A stretch of DNA of 13,447 nucleotides from Acholeplasmatales bacterium Tener_01 (GCA_001604495.1 LVBR01000040.1:1-13447); one strand, 5' to 3'. Positions 1 through 7,411 are shown, counted from the first letter of the stretch. The notes: generated by a model not told the origin, from the letters alone. Numbers and translations: made by a program.

Positions 1-564
1 GACAACTTTGATTTCATCAATTTTTTTATTTACTAACTTTAAGGCATTTAATAAGGCAGCAGCTGTAACAATTGCAGTTCCGTGTTGGTCATCATGGAAT
101 ACAGGGATATCAAGTTCCTCTTTAAGACGTGCTTCAATTTCGAAACATCTTGGAGCTGAGATATCTTCTAGGTTGATTCCACCCCATGAACCCGCAAATA
201 ATTTAATAGTTCTAATAATTTCTTCAGTATCTTTACTTCTTATGCATAAAGGATATGCGTCAATATTTCCAAATGTTTTAAATAAAGCACTTTTACCTTC
301 CATTACTGGCATACCAGCTTCAGGTCCAATATCACCAAGTCCTAAGACAGCAGTTCCATCAGTAATTACAGGAACTGTGTTCCAACGTCTTGTTAATTCA
401 AAACTTTTTTCTGGGTGATTATGGATTTCCATACAAGCCTCAGCTACGCCAGGAGTGTATGCAAGTGATAATCTTTCGTTAGAGTCTACTTTAACGCGTG
501 ATTTGATTTCTACTTTTCCGCGCCATTCATAGTGCTTCTTTAATGATTCTTCTTTAATATTCAT
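1..564 (-). CDS. Malic enzyme (NAD(P)-dependent), N-terminal 188 residues, cut by window edge
   Basis: This cytosolic enzyme oxidatively decarboxylates malate to pyruvate with release of CO2 and NAD(P)H. Reading from the ATG at 564, the visible 188 residues cover the N-terminal malic domain and the start of the NAD-binding domain. Recognisable motifs are LAYTPGVAEAC with the catalytic Tyr36, GDIGPEAGMPVMEGKSALFK with Lys91 as general base, INLEDISAPRCFEIE with metal-ligand Glu133 and Asp134, and FHDDQHGTAIV with Asp158/159. The short N-terminus matches the compact bacterial type (about 400 residues, like Bacillus YtsJ) rather than the long MaeA or fused MaeB forms, but the missing C-terminus prevents certainty. 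The start follows an AGAGAGG-like site, and only 12 nt separate it from the upstream membrane hydrolase, so it is probably the last visible gene of the minus-strand operon. Cofactor preference cannot be read from this fragment. Confidence 0.94.
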   Translation of the reverse strand, partial: MNIKEESLKKHYEWRGKVEIKSRVKVDSNERLSLAYTPGVAEACMEIHNHPEKSFELTRRWNTVPVITDGTAVLGLGDIGPEAGMPVMEGKSALFKTFGNIDAYPLCIRSKDTEEIIRTIKLFAGSWGGINLEDISAPRCFEIEARLKEELDIPVFHDDQHGTAIVTAAALLNALKLVNKKIDEIKVV

Positions 565-576
565 ATTGTACCTCTC

Positions 577-2991
577 TTACATTGGAATGAATGAAATTGA
601 TGCACTCAAGCTCATCATGATGAAAATCATACACCATAATAGGGCACCACTATAAACGTTACCAGTCTTTTTATAAACTAAACGGTTAAAGATTGGAAGA
701 ATGAACATCATAACAACTAGACCAAATACCATATTAATGTATAGCCACATTTCACTTAAGTCTGTTGGACTATAGTATCCATAATAAACTGTTCCTGTTG
801 TGAAGTATGGGAAGTAGTTAATAATTAGAATAAATACTAGTCCTAGTGAGTTTGCTAGGCCACCGATTAATAATACTTGCCATTCTTTGAAGCCTTCTCT
901 TGCGATTGTTAGGTTAACTCTAATTGAGTTAGAAATGTAGAATACAAAGAATCCAGCTAAATAGATTAACCATGTAACAATAAATCTCTTATTAAGTGGA
1001 GATGCTGAAATTAGCATGAATCTAAAGTCTTGGTGAGTTAGAGCATAAACTAATCCTAAGATTCCGTAGAATACGAAGAATAGAAGAACTGCTAAACCAA
1101 ATGATTTTAATAGGTTTAATGGTTTAACCTTTAGTCCTTTGAACTTTGACCAGTCGCTAAGATTAGGAGTACCTTTAACTTTGCTTACGATTGTGTAATA
1201 TAAGTTTTCTAAAACAGTTGTAATAGCCCAAACGAATAAACCGATTGCTCCATTAACTACAGCCCATAGGAAGACAGCGTTCATCATTCTTGCTGGGAAG
1301 TAGTAAGTGTAGACATTACCAGCTGCATCTGGGAATAAATCCATTGAAAGACGTGCTAGAGGGATATAGTCTAAGCAAGCTATGATTGCTGTTAGAATCA
1401 TTGGTAGCCAGAATAATAATCTCTTTAGGAATGTCTTTTCTTTTTCATCAACATCTGCTACGCTTCTTTCGTAAACATCAGTGGTGTATTCTTGTCTGAT
1501 TCTTGCTTCATCTTCTAAATGATCATTTGCTTCAGCCAAAAGTGGCTTCATAAATGGAACATAGAATACAATAACACTTACTAAACTAATAATTAAAGCA
1601 AATGCACAAACTAAACTAATACCATTACTGATTTCTCTTGCGAACCATACTTGACTTGAATCACTGATTGATGTTTCAAGTTTTAGAGTTCTACGGAAGA
1701 ATTCAATAGTGTTAGCGATTGATAATTTATCATACATTTCGAAGCAATGGTTGATTTCTTCGTGATGGATGATTCTATAAGTACCATTTTCAATGTTACC
1801 ATAGTCATAATCTTGAATAAATGTTCCCTCATTTGGGTTAACTTTACTGATTAATTCTAGGGCAGCTGCTTCATATGATTCATCTTTAGTTTGATAACGG
1901 AATGCACCTTCATCATATTTAGCATATGATATAGCTGTATCACAGTTAAGTTTTGTAAAGATTTTAATGGCAGAAGCTTTAATATATCCAGAAATATATA
2001 ATGCTTTAACGATTGATTCTTCATAACTTGCACCTGCAAAGTCAGCTGCAAGTTTAGCGCTATCGCCACCACCAGCACTGTGACCAACTAAACCGATACG
2101 ATCACGATCGATGAAATCAAAATCATCAACATCGTTATAAACATATTGCATTAAGTAACCCATACCACTACGAGCAACGCTGTATGAGTTTTGAGTCTTA
2201 TCACCATTAGCATCAATGATGTATTCACCATCATCGTCTACTAAATAACCACCATAAGTTGTATCACCTTGACTTCCTGGGTCAATAACAAAGACAACAG
2301 CACCTCTACGTGATAATTCAATTGCGTATTGAGTCATTGTAGCTTTAGTTCTTGTGAAGCCTGGAACAACGAATACTACAGGATAAGGGTTTGTTGGAGA
2401 AGCCGCAACTGGTTTATACATAGTGTAAGCAATTTTAACACTTGGGTCAGTGATTGAATAGCTTGTACCATTTAAAGCATTTTCGCTTCCTTCATTGTAA
2501 ATCTTTGTTTCTTCGCTTGTTAGGTATTTATCAGCAACTATAACGCTTCCGCCTGTTGTTTCAAATACACTACCAATGATACTAGTTACAATAATTAATG
2601 CTAGGGAAATGATTGCAACCCATACTGCAGGTTTCAAGCATTTCTTGCAAGGCTTTTCTTCCTTTTTGTATTCAGGATTAACAACCTTGATTGTTTTACT
2701 TTCATTGTTATTAAGCAAGGCAAGTAGATTAAATAAACATGCGGGGCAGCTTACTACTGATAAAACTGTTATAACGATTAGGTGAATCTTATAATCCCTC
2801 TTATCACCTTTATTTAGGTGATATTTTATTGTTTCAGTATATAAACCTAATACTAAGCTTAAAATAGCAAATACTAAGAATAAAATGTAGATGTTTTCTC
2901 TAACTGAGAAGAATAGAGCACAAATGAACATGTGGATGAAAGTTAACACATATTCAAAGATTTGAGCTGTTAATAATAATTTTTGCTTCAT
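577..2991 (-). CDS. Polytopic membrane protein with embedded alpha/beta-hydrolase domain
   Basis: The protein has 804 residues. About four hydrophobic segments come first (roughly 8-30, 35-52, 69-93, 122-143), then an alpha/beta-hydrolase domain (about 180-435), then about eight more membrane segments (about 455-800). Hydrolase marks are the oxyanion-hole strand VVFVVPGF (about 205-212), the nucleophile elbow GHSAGGG with Ser305, a candidate acid Asp360 in YAKYDEG, and a candidate His415 in HHEEINH. In the C-terminal half the Lys/Arg-rich loops alternate so that the hydrolase would face outside the cell; the topology of the first segments is less clear. The substrate is unknown, and esterase, lipase or acyltransferase activity are all possible. 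The start at 2991 is preferred over an ATG at 2997: the AGGAGG at 2999-3004 is 7 nt from the former but only 1 nt from the latter. The gene follows a surface lipoprotein by 11 nt and precedes the malic enzyme by 12 nt. Confidence 0.82.
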   Translation of the reverse strand: MKQKLLLTAQIFEYVLTFIHMFICALFFSVRENIYILFLVFAILSLVLGLYTETIKYHLNKGDKRDYKIHLIVITVLSVVSCPACLFNLLALLNNNESKTIKVVNPEYKKEEKPCKKCLKPAVWVAIISLALIIVTSIIGSVFETTGGSVIVADKYLTSEETKIYNEGSENALNGTSYSITDPSVKIAYTMYKPVAASPTNPYPVVFVVPGFTRTKATMTQYAIELSRRGAVVFVIDPGSQGDTTYGGYLVDDDGEYIIDANGDKTQNSYSVARSGMGYLMQYVYNDVDDFDFIDRDRIGLVGHSAGGGDSAKLAADFAGASYEESIVKALYISGYIKASAIKIFTKLNCDTAISYAKYDEGAFRYQTKDESYEAAALELISKVNPNEGTFIQDYDYGNIENGTYRIIHHEEINHCFEMYDKLSIANTIEFFRRTLKLETSISDSSQVWFAREISNGISLVCAFALIISLVSVIVFYVPFMKPLLAEANDHLEDEARIRQEYTTDVYERSVADVDEKEKTFLKRLLFWLPMILTAIIACLDYIPLARLSMDLFPDAAGNVYTYYFPARMMNAVFLWAVVNGAIGLFVWAITTVLENLYYTIVSKVKGTPNLSDWSKFKGLKVKPLNLLKSFGLAVLLFFVFYGILGLVYALTHQDFRFMLISASPLNKRFIVTWLIYLAGFFVFYISNSIRVNLTIAREGFKEWQVLLIGGLANSLGLVFILIINYFPYFTTGTVYYGYYSPTDLSEMWLYINMVFGLVVMMFILPIFNRLVYKKTGNVYSGALLWCMIFIMMSLSASISFIPM

Positions 2992-2998
2992 GCTCATT

Positions 2999-3004
2999 CC
3001 TCCT
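2999..3004 (-). promoter_or_regulatory. Ribosome binding site deciding the membrane-hydrolase start
   Basis: On the minus strand AGGAGG overlaps the TAG stop codon (3003-3005) of the upstream lipoprotein gene. Its spacing to the ATG at 2991 is 7 nt, while the in-frame ATG at 2997 lies only 1 nt away. The overlap of stop codon and binding site suggests translational coupling of the two genes. Confidence 0.75.
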
Positions 3005-3797
3005 AATTAAATAGATTACGACATTCATCGCTCTTTAACCATTCCATAACTAAAATAGCAGTTGCTTTGTCAGTTAAGCGGTGAATTGTACGTGATTTGT
3101 TAGTTCCATTATAGTTGATTGTGTAGTTTGCTTCAGTCTCTTTTAACATTTCAGGTTTTAATACACCTGTTGTTGTGACATTTTCTGCTGAACCCCAACC
3201 AAACATGATATCTACATCATCGTCATCAACAATCTTACCAGTTGATGCACCAACATTTCCATCATAACCTCTAATTACGATTGTGGCGATGTCTTCATTA
3301 GATACGCCTTGACCTTTTAAGTAATTAGTTAAGCTTGCTAGAAGTGTATCCATCTTTTCTTGAGTAAGTCCACTAGTTGTTTCTTTGTTATACCAAGCGA
3401 TAACAACATAATGATATTCAACTGGAATATCGCTCTTATCAAACATTAGAGCACTTAAAACTACTGTTGAGTTTTCTGTGATGTTTGCTACTTCTTGGTA
3501 GTGAACCATTTTACCAGCAGGAATATATTTGTCTTTTAGATTTGGATCACTTGGGTTAAGAGTATTTGGATCATATGGAGTCCAACCTAGAAACTTATAT
3601 CCTAGAGGGATATAAGTCTCTGGTAATTCAGGAGTAAAAGTACTATCAAATTGAGTAACTTTTCCAGCTTGAATAAATTCTCCATCTACCTCAAATACTA
3701 CATTGATTTCTTTTTCTAAGCCTTTAGCAGCGCAACCAATTAGAGAAAAGGATGCAATAAGTAAGGCAAAGAATAATATTCTTTTTGCAATTTTCAT
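3003..3797 (-). CDS. Small surface lipoprotein: B-repeat-like region plus one copy of the shared module
   Basis: The protein has 264 residues. A short basic N-terminus and hydrophobic stretch lead to the lipobox SLIGC, so Cys22 should be lipidated and the protein anchored outside the membrane. Residues about 30-118 resemble an InlB/Flg_new B-repeat, with strands around INVVFEVDG and a GYKFLGWTPYD turn, expanded by an insert. Residues about 127-264 are a module that recurs in both upstream lipoproteins, with AWYNKETTSGLT, RGYDGNVG, DDDDVDIMFGW, NVTTTG and RTIHRLTD as landmarks. It closely resembles the C-terminus of the SGNH lipoprotein, down to the terminal NLF-N/NLF-Q. No catalytic motif is visible, so ligand binding is the likely role, by inference only. 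An AAGGA site precedes the start, 21 nt separate it from the upstream gene, and its TAG stop overlaps the next ribosome binding site. Confidence 0.85.
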   Translation of the reverse strand: MKIAKRILFFALLIASFSLIGCAAKGLEKEINVVFEVDGEFIQAGKVTQFDSTFTPELPETYIPLGYKFLGWTPYDPNTLNPSDPNLKDKYIPAGKMVHYQEVANITENSTVVLSALMFDKSDIPVEYHYVVIAWYNKETTSGLTQEKMDTLLASLTNYLKGQGVSNEDIATIVIRGYDGNVGASTGKIVDDDDVDIMFGWGSAENVTTTGVLKPEMLKETEANYTINYNGTNKSRTIHRLTDKATAILVMEWLKSDECRNLFN

Positions 3798-3818
3798 ATT
3801 TGATTCCTTTTTTATTTA

Positions 3819-5702
3819 TTATTGTTCAGGAGTGTCTTCAACAAATAATGAAGCGTATAATACTTCTGCTAAGTAGTTGTTAGTAACTAGAGCCATCTTT
3901 CTGTCAGCTGCGATAATGCTTGTAGGGATATCGCTAACAAGCGCATCAGTAAATCCACCAGTTGAAGTTACGTTAGCACCACAACCAATGATAAGATCTG
4001 TGCCTTTACCATCTCTTACAGCTTTAGTTTCTTCACCAAGTTGAGCAACTTTAGTGTTTGTAGCATCGTATGTAGTAACTTTAATATTGTATGTTTCTTC
4101 AAGTGTTAATCCTTCAGCTAATTGGAAGTTATTTGCTAAACATAGAGGAATAGAATCTTTAACTGCAGAAAGTTCATCAGCTGTGATCCACTTGTTTTCA
4201 TTAATCCAGAATGTAACATGTAATTCATATTCAGGAGCATCTGCTAATAAGAATGCATATAAATCTTTAGCAAGATCTAAATGTTGACAGTTAGCATTGA
4301 TTAAAACTTTACGGCTAGTATTTGCAAAGTGTTTAGCACCAGCATTTGCTAGAGGGCCATCAGCATGAGGAGCAAAGTTCTTAAGTGGGTTATTTCCACC
4401 GATTACTACGTCAATGCAGCTTGCAGCATTGTATTCTTCAGTAAATCCTGCTGCATCAGCTTCAACTGTAACAAACTTAACAAACTTTTCTTCAGTTAAT
4501 GTTGCATTGAAACGTGCCTCAAGAAGTTTTGCTTCAGCTAATGTTAAGCCACTATTTAATTGAACATATACAACTAAATCTTCAGTTGCAGGTAAAATTG
4601 CTTCAAATACAGGGTATAATGAAAGATTTCCATCTGCATCTAATAAGTCTTTAATATCACTATATGTTAATTTTCCACCGTTTGCTTTATTAAGAACAAC
4701 TGGTCCATCGATAGCAGTTGCAAATCCTTTGAATTCTACTCCTAGACCAAATTCAAGTGTAGGAAGAGTAAGTTCATCATCTTTTGATGCGAAGTGTAAA
4801 ACTTCAAAATTAGTTTCATCAAGATATACATTAACGTTAGCATTTGCTTCTTTAGTACGAGCAGGAGCAACTACGATATCACTTTCTTTTAACATTGTTG
4901 TGAAAGCAGTTCTACCAACTTCAGTATATAGCCAGTCATAAACGTTAACACCAAGAGCAGTTGCAACGCTTGTTAGAGCAACGTAACGGCTTGTAGGAGT
5001 AGAACCCATGTTAGTTGCGAACTTGTTATCATTGCTTCCTTCATATAGGCTAACACCAGCAGAAGAGTTAATGTTATTACCAACACCGATCATGATATCA
5101 ACATCACCATCAGCATTAACTAAAGCACCCATTTCTGCAACTGTTGCAGTTGAGTAGTTACGAACTTGAACGTTCTTAATTTCAGCATCAGTTAAGCCTT
5201 TAACTTTTAGGTAAAGATTAATATTTGTATAGAATTTTTGAACTAATTCTTCAGTTAAATAACTAGTTTTCTTATCAGGTTGAGCTGGGTCAGTAACTTC
5301 CCACCAACCAATTACAAGAGTATAAGTCTTTCCTTCCTCTTTCTTAGCATTAACATCTAATGAACTGTCAACTGCATCACTAACGAATTTAGCTTCAAGT
5401 GTTACATCTTTTGTAACAGTGTAAGTAGCTAAATCGATTTGAGTGTCGCCATCAAACCATCCAACGAATGAGTGACCATCTTTAGAAGGAGTACCAACAT
5501 CTTGAGTGATCTTTTCACCTTCTTTAACTTTCACTGTTGCAAAACGTGCACCGTCACTGTTAAAGATTACTGTGAATGTTTGTGTAACAACAGGCTCGGG
5601 TCCTGGTCCAGGTGTTGGTTCTGGAGTCTTGTTTCCACAAGCACCAAGTGCCAAAACCATAAATGCTATTAAAAATACGAATAAAATTTTCTTCATTTTC
5701 AT
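3819..5702 (-). CDS. Repeat lipoprotein: B-repeats plus three copies of the shared module
   Basis: The protein has 627 residues from the chosen start. The signal peptide ends in the lipobox LGAC (Cys22), followed by a Pro-rich linker (TPEPTPGPGPEP, about 27-38) typical of surface proteins. An InlB-type B-repeat occupies about 41-107 (TFTVIFNSDG, then HSFVGWFDGD), and a second, weaker one about 290-368 (VEFKGFATAIDG, then LYPVFEA). Three copies of the shared module follow at about 126-266, 375-488 and 492-621, recognisable by GDVDIMIGVGNNI, CIDVVIGGNN and GTDLIIGCGANVTSTGG. Copy 1 is closest to the modules of the neighbouring lipoproteins, whereas copies 2 and 3 have drifted. No enzyme motif is seen, so binding or adhesion is inferred. 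An alternative upstream ATG at 5735 would add 11 charged residues before the signal peptide and would lie next to the preceding stop; the strong AAGGAGG at 5708-5714 supports 5702 instead. Confidence 0.85.
   Translation of the reverse strand: MKMKKILFVFLIAFMVLALGACGNKTPEPTPGPGPEPVVTQTFTVIFNSDGARFATVKVKEGEKITQDVGTPSKDGHSFVGWFDGDTQIDLATYTVTKDVTLEAKFVSDAVDSSLDVNAKKEEGKTYTLVIGWWEVTDPAQPDKKTSYLTEELVQKFYTNINLYLKVKGLTDAEIKNVQVRNYSTATVAEMGALVNADGDVDIMIGVGNNINSSAGVSLYEGSNDNKFATNMGSTPTSRYVALTSVATALGVNVYDWLYTEVGRTAFTTMLKESDIVVAPARTKEANANVNVYLDETNFEVLHFASKDDELTLPTLEFGLGVEFKGFATAIDGPVVLNKANGGKLTYSDIKDLLDADGNLSLYPVFEAILPATEDLVVYVQLNSGLTLAEAKLLEARFNATLTEEKFVKFVTVEADAAGFTEEYNAASCIDVVIGGNNPLKNFAPHADGPLANAGAKHFANTSRKVLINANCQHLDLAKDLYAFLLADAPEYELHVTFWINENKWITADELSAVKDSIPLCLANNFQLAEGLTLEETYNIKVTTYDATNTKVAQLGEETKAVRDGKGTDLIIGCGANVTSTGGFTDALVSDIPTSIIAADRKMALVTNNYLAEVLYASLFVEDTPEQ
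3840..5327 (-). repeat. Three protein-level copies of the shared module, interrupted by a B-repeat
   Basis: Within the 627-residue lipoprotein the module is encoded at about 4905-5327 (copy 1), 4239-4580 (copy 2) and 3840-4229 (copy 3); the second B-repeat-like segment lies between copies 1 and 2. The similarity is visible in protein but not as obvious DNA repeats, so the duplication is old. Related single copies lie at 3006-3419 and 5739-6140 in the flanking genes. Confidence 0.7.
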
Positions 5703-5707
5703 TTTTA

Positions 5708-5714
5708 CCTCCTT
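5708..5714 (-). promoter_or_regulatory. Ribosome binding site deciding the repeat-lipoprotein start
   Basis: AAGGAGG on the minus strand lies 5 nt upstream of the ATG at 5702, which gives MKMKK and then a hydrophobic signal peptide. The in-frame ATG at 5735 has no comparable site at suitable spacing and directly abuts the stop codon of the SGNH gene (5736-5738). Confidence 0.78.
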
Positions 5715-5735
5715 AGAAACTTCGAAAATCTTCAA

Positions 5736-7397
5736 TTATTGAAATAAGTTATTATCTTTTTCACTTACAATCCAATTAAACACCGCTTTAGCTAAATCGC
5801 TATCAGTTAAACGGTGAATCCAACGGTCATTTACATTACCCATGGTAATGCCACTTCCGTCGGCATTTTCTGGGAATGATTCTAAATAAGATAGATTTCC
5901 TGTTGTATCAACATTAGATTTCCATCCAATCATTATATCAACATCGCCATCATTTTTAATTGCTTCACATGATGGAGAAACGTTGCCTGAGTAAGGTCTT
6001 AACAAAACACTATTAACTTCACTATTTGAATATCCTTGGCTAAGTAGATAGCTTTTTAGTTTTTCAGTAAAGTTATTAATGATTTCATCAGTTAAGCCTG
6101 AAGTTGCACTCTTTGAATACCAAGCGACTACTAAAAGATGACTACTAGTATCAGTAGTTGGTGTATCAGATGTGACTTCATCTAGGTCTAAATTAAATCC
6201 TACCTTAAATGCAATTTCTTTAATAGTCTTTGCTACATCGCTACTTAAAGATGCATTGTATGTTGCTTTACGAACATCAACTTTTAGAATTGATGCTAAA
6301 TGTACACAACTTGAAAGGTAAGAACCGATTTCATTTTGGTGACGATTATCATCGTAGTAGATGTTTATGCCTTTTACTTCATAAGCATAAGTAAAGGCTT
6401 TACCAACATAATTAACAGCGATATTATATTCTTTAGCGCAGTTTTCATAAGCAGTTCTTAGGGCTTTTTCCATATCACCAACACTCTTATGGCCGGTAGA
6501 GGCAATACCAGTTGGAGAACCCCATGTTTCATATAGGACTACTTTGCAATCACTTTGAGTTTTATCAACTAAATCTTTGATTACTCCAACAGCTTGTTTG
6601 AATTTATCATAGCTATTGATTGGAGCAGTTGACTGCTCTTGTAGTATTACATGAGTATAATCGTTAGCACTATTTAATTTTTGGTAAAGGATTTTACCCA
6701 TTTCATCATTTGGATTACTAAAACCAGTTAATGTGTGCGAACCTTTAATTACAAAGTCTACTTCAACTGCTTCACCTAAGTTTTGGGCAATCTCTTTGAA
6801 TAGAAGAGGAACCATTGGGGCTTCAGGTGATCCTGTGTAGTATGTAAAGCTGTTTCCAACAAACAATACTTTGTATTTGTTCCAAACAACCGGAACTCCT
6901 TCAACTAAATGGAAATACTTACCAAATTCAGTAGGTGCCGTCTCACTATAATAATAGATTTTATACTTCCCACAAATATCCAAATTATTAGAATAAGAGT
7001 ACAAAATCATCGATTCTGTGAAGGCATCACTTGAAATCGTTTTCAAAGACGATGGTAAATAAAATTCATCAACCTTTGATGAATAAAAATAAAAGCTACC
7101 AATTTTTGTAACGCCTTCACTGATTACTACCTTATCAATACTTTTGATAATTGGGTTCCATGGGACGCTTTCTTTACGATCAAAATCAATTCCCTCACCG
7201 CTTCCTGAAAGTGTTAGAGTGTATTTGGTTCCAACCTTTTCAGTTTTGGCGATTATTGATTTATCACCATTAGTAGACAAATCATATTCACGACCATTGT
7301 AACTAGTTTTTTCTGGCTCTTTGGCGCAGCTTGCTCCAAATAGTAGTAAAAATACTAGGGAAACAATCAATGAAATGATCTTAAATCTTGAATACAT
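5736..7397 (-). CDS. SGNH-hydrolase lipoprotein (DUF4886-like) fused to the shared module
   Basis: The protein has 553 residues. The signal peptide ends at a lipobox FGASC with Cys24. Residues about 60-130 look like a scrap of BspA-type leucine-rich repeats (VVISEGVTKIGSFYFY, then LPSSLKTISSDAF). Residues about 175-400 are an SGNH/GDSL-type hydrolase resembling DUF4886: block I is KVLFVGNSFTYYTG with nucleophile Ser183, a Gly-containing turn lies at VIKGSHTLTGF, ILQEQS follows, and the last block is YYDDNRHQNEIGSYL with His353 and Asp350 (or 349). Such enzymes cleave esters, often acetyl groups on glycans or acyl chains; the substrate here is unknown. After a Thr/Asp-rich linker, residues about 420-553 form the module shared with both downstream lipoproteins. 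This is the first gene of the minus-strand operon, with GAGGTGAT at 7404-7411 six nt before the ATG and a promoter directly upstream. Confidence 0.85.
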   Translation of the reverse strand: MYSRFKIISLIVSLVFLLLFGASCAKEPEKTSYNGREYDLSTNGDKSIIAKTEKVGTKYTLTLSGSGEGIDFDRKESVPWNPIIKSIDKVVISEGVTKIGSFYFYSSKVDEFYLPSSLKTISSDAFTESMILYSYSNNLDICGKYKIYYYSETAPTEFGKYFHLVEGVPVVWNKYKVLFVGNSFTYYTGSPEAPMVPLLFKEIAQNLGEAVEVDFVIKGSHTLTGFSNPNDEMGKILYQKLNSANDYTHVILQEQSTAPINSYDKFKQAVGVIKDLVDKTQSDCKVVLYETWGSPTGIASTGHKSVGDMEKALRTAYENCAKEYNIAVNYVGKAFTYAYEVKGINIYYDDNRHQNEIGSYLSSCVHLASILKVDVRKATYNASLSSDVAKTIKEIAFKVGFNLDLDEVTSDTPTTDTSSHLLVVAWYSKSATSGLTDEIINNFTEKLKSYLLSQGYSNSEVNSVLLRPYSGNVSPSCEAIKNDGDVDIMIGWKSNVDTTGNLSYLESFPENADGSGITMGNVNDRWIHRLTDSDLAKAVFNWIVSEKDNNLFQ

Positions 7398-7403
7398 TTA
7401 ATT

Positions 7404-7411
7404 ATCACCTC
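7404..7411 (-). promoter_or_regulatory. Strong ribosome binding site of the first surface-operon gene
   Basis: GAGGTGAT on the minus strand is fully complementary to the usual anti-Shine-Dalgarno end of 16S rRNA and lies 6 nt from the ATG at 7397. It fixes that start and suggests efficient translation of the SGNH lipoprotein. Confidence 0.8.

Noticed and set aside
8..418. Plus-strand reading frame of 136 codons
   Set aside because: It lies antisense to the malic enzyme, whose conserved motifs identify the minus strand as coding; it has no ribosome binding site or recognisable product.
5382..5639. Sortase or LPXTG-type wall anchoring suggested by the Pro-rich linker and B-repeats
   Set aside because: No LPXTG motif or C-terminal hydrophobic tail exists; the lipobox cysteine explains the anchoring.
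5703..5735. Possible stem-loop around TTCGAA between the first two operon genes
   Set aside because: The paired arms are too short and no T-run follows, so it is not a credible terminator.
4054..5742. Several short plus-strand frames antisense to the lipoprotein genes
   Set aside because: Their products are Ser/Thr/Val-rich low-complexity sequences typical of antisense shadows; the minus strand has signal peptides, domains and good ribosome binding sites.
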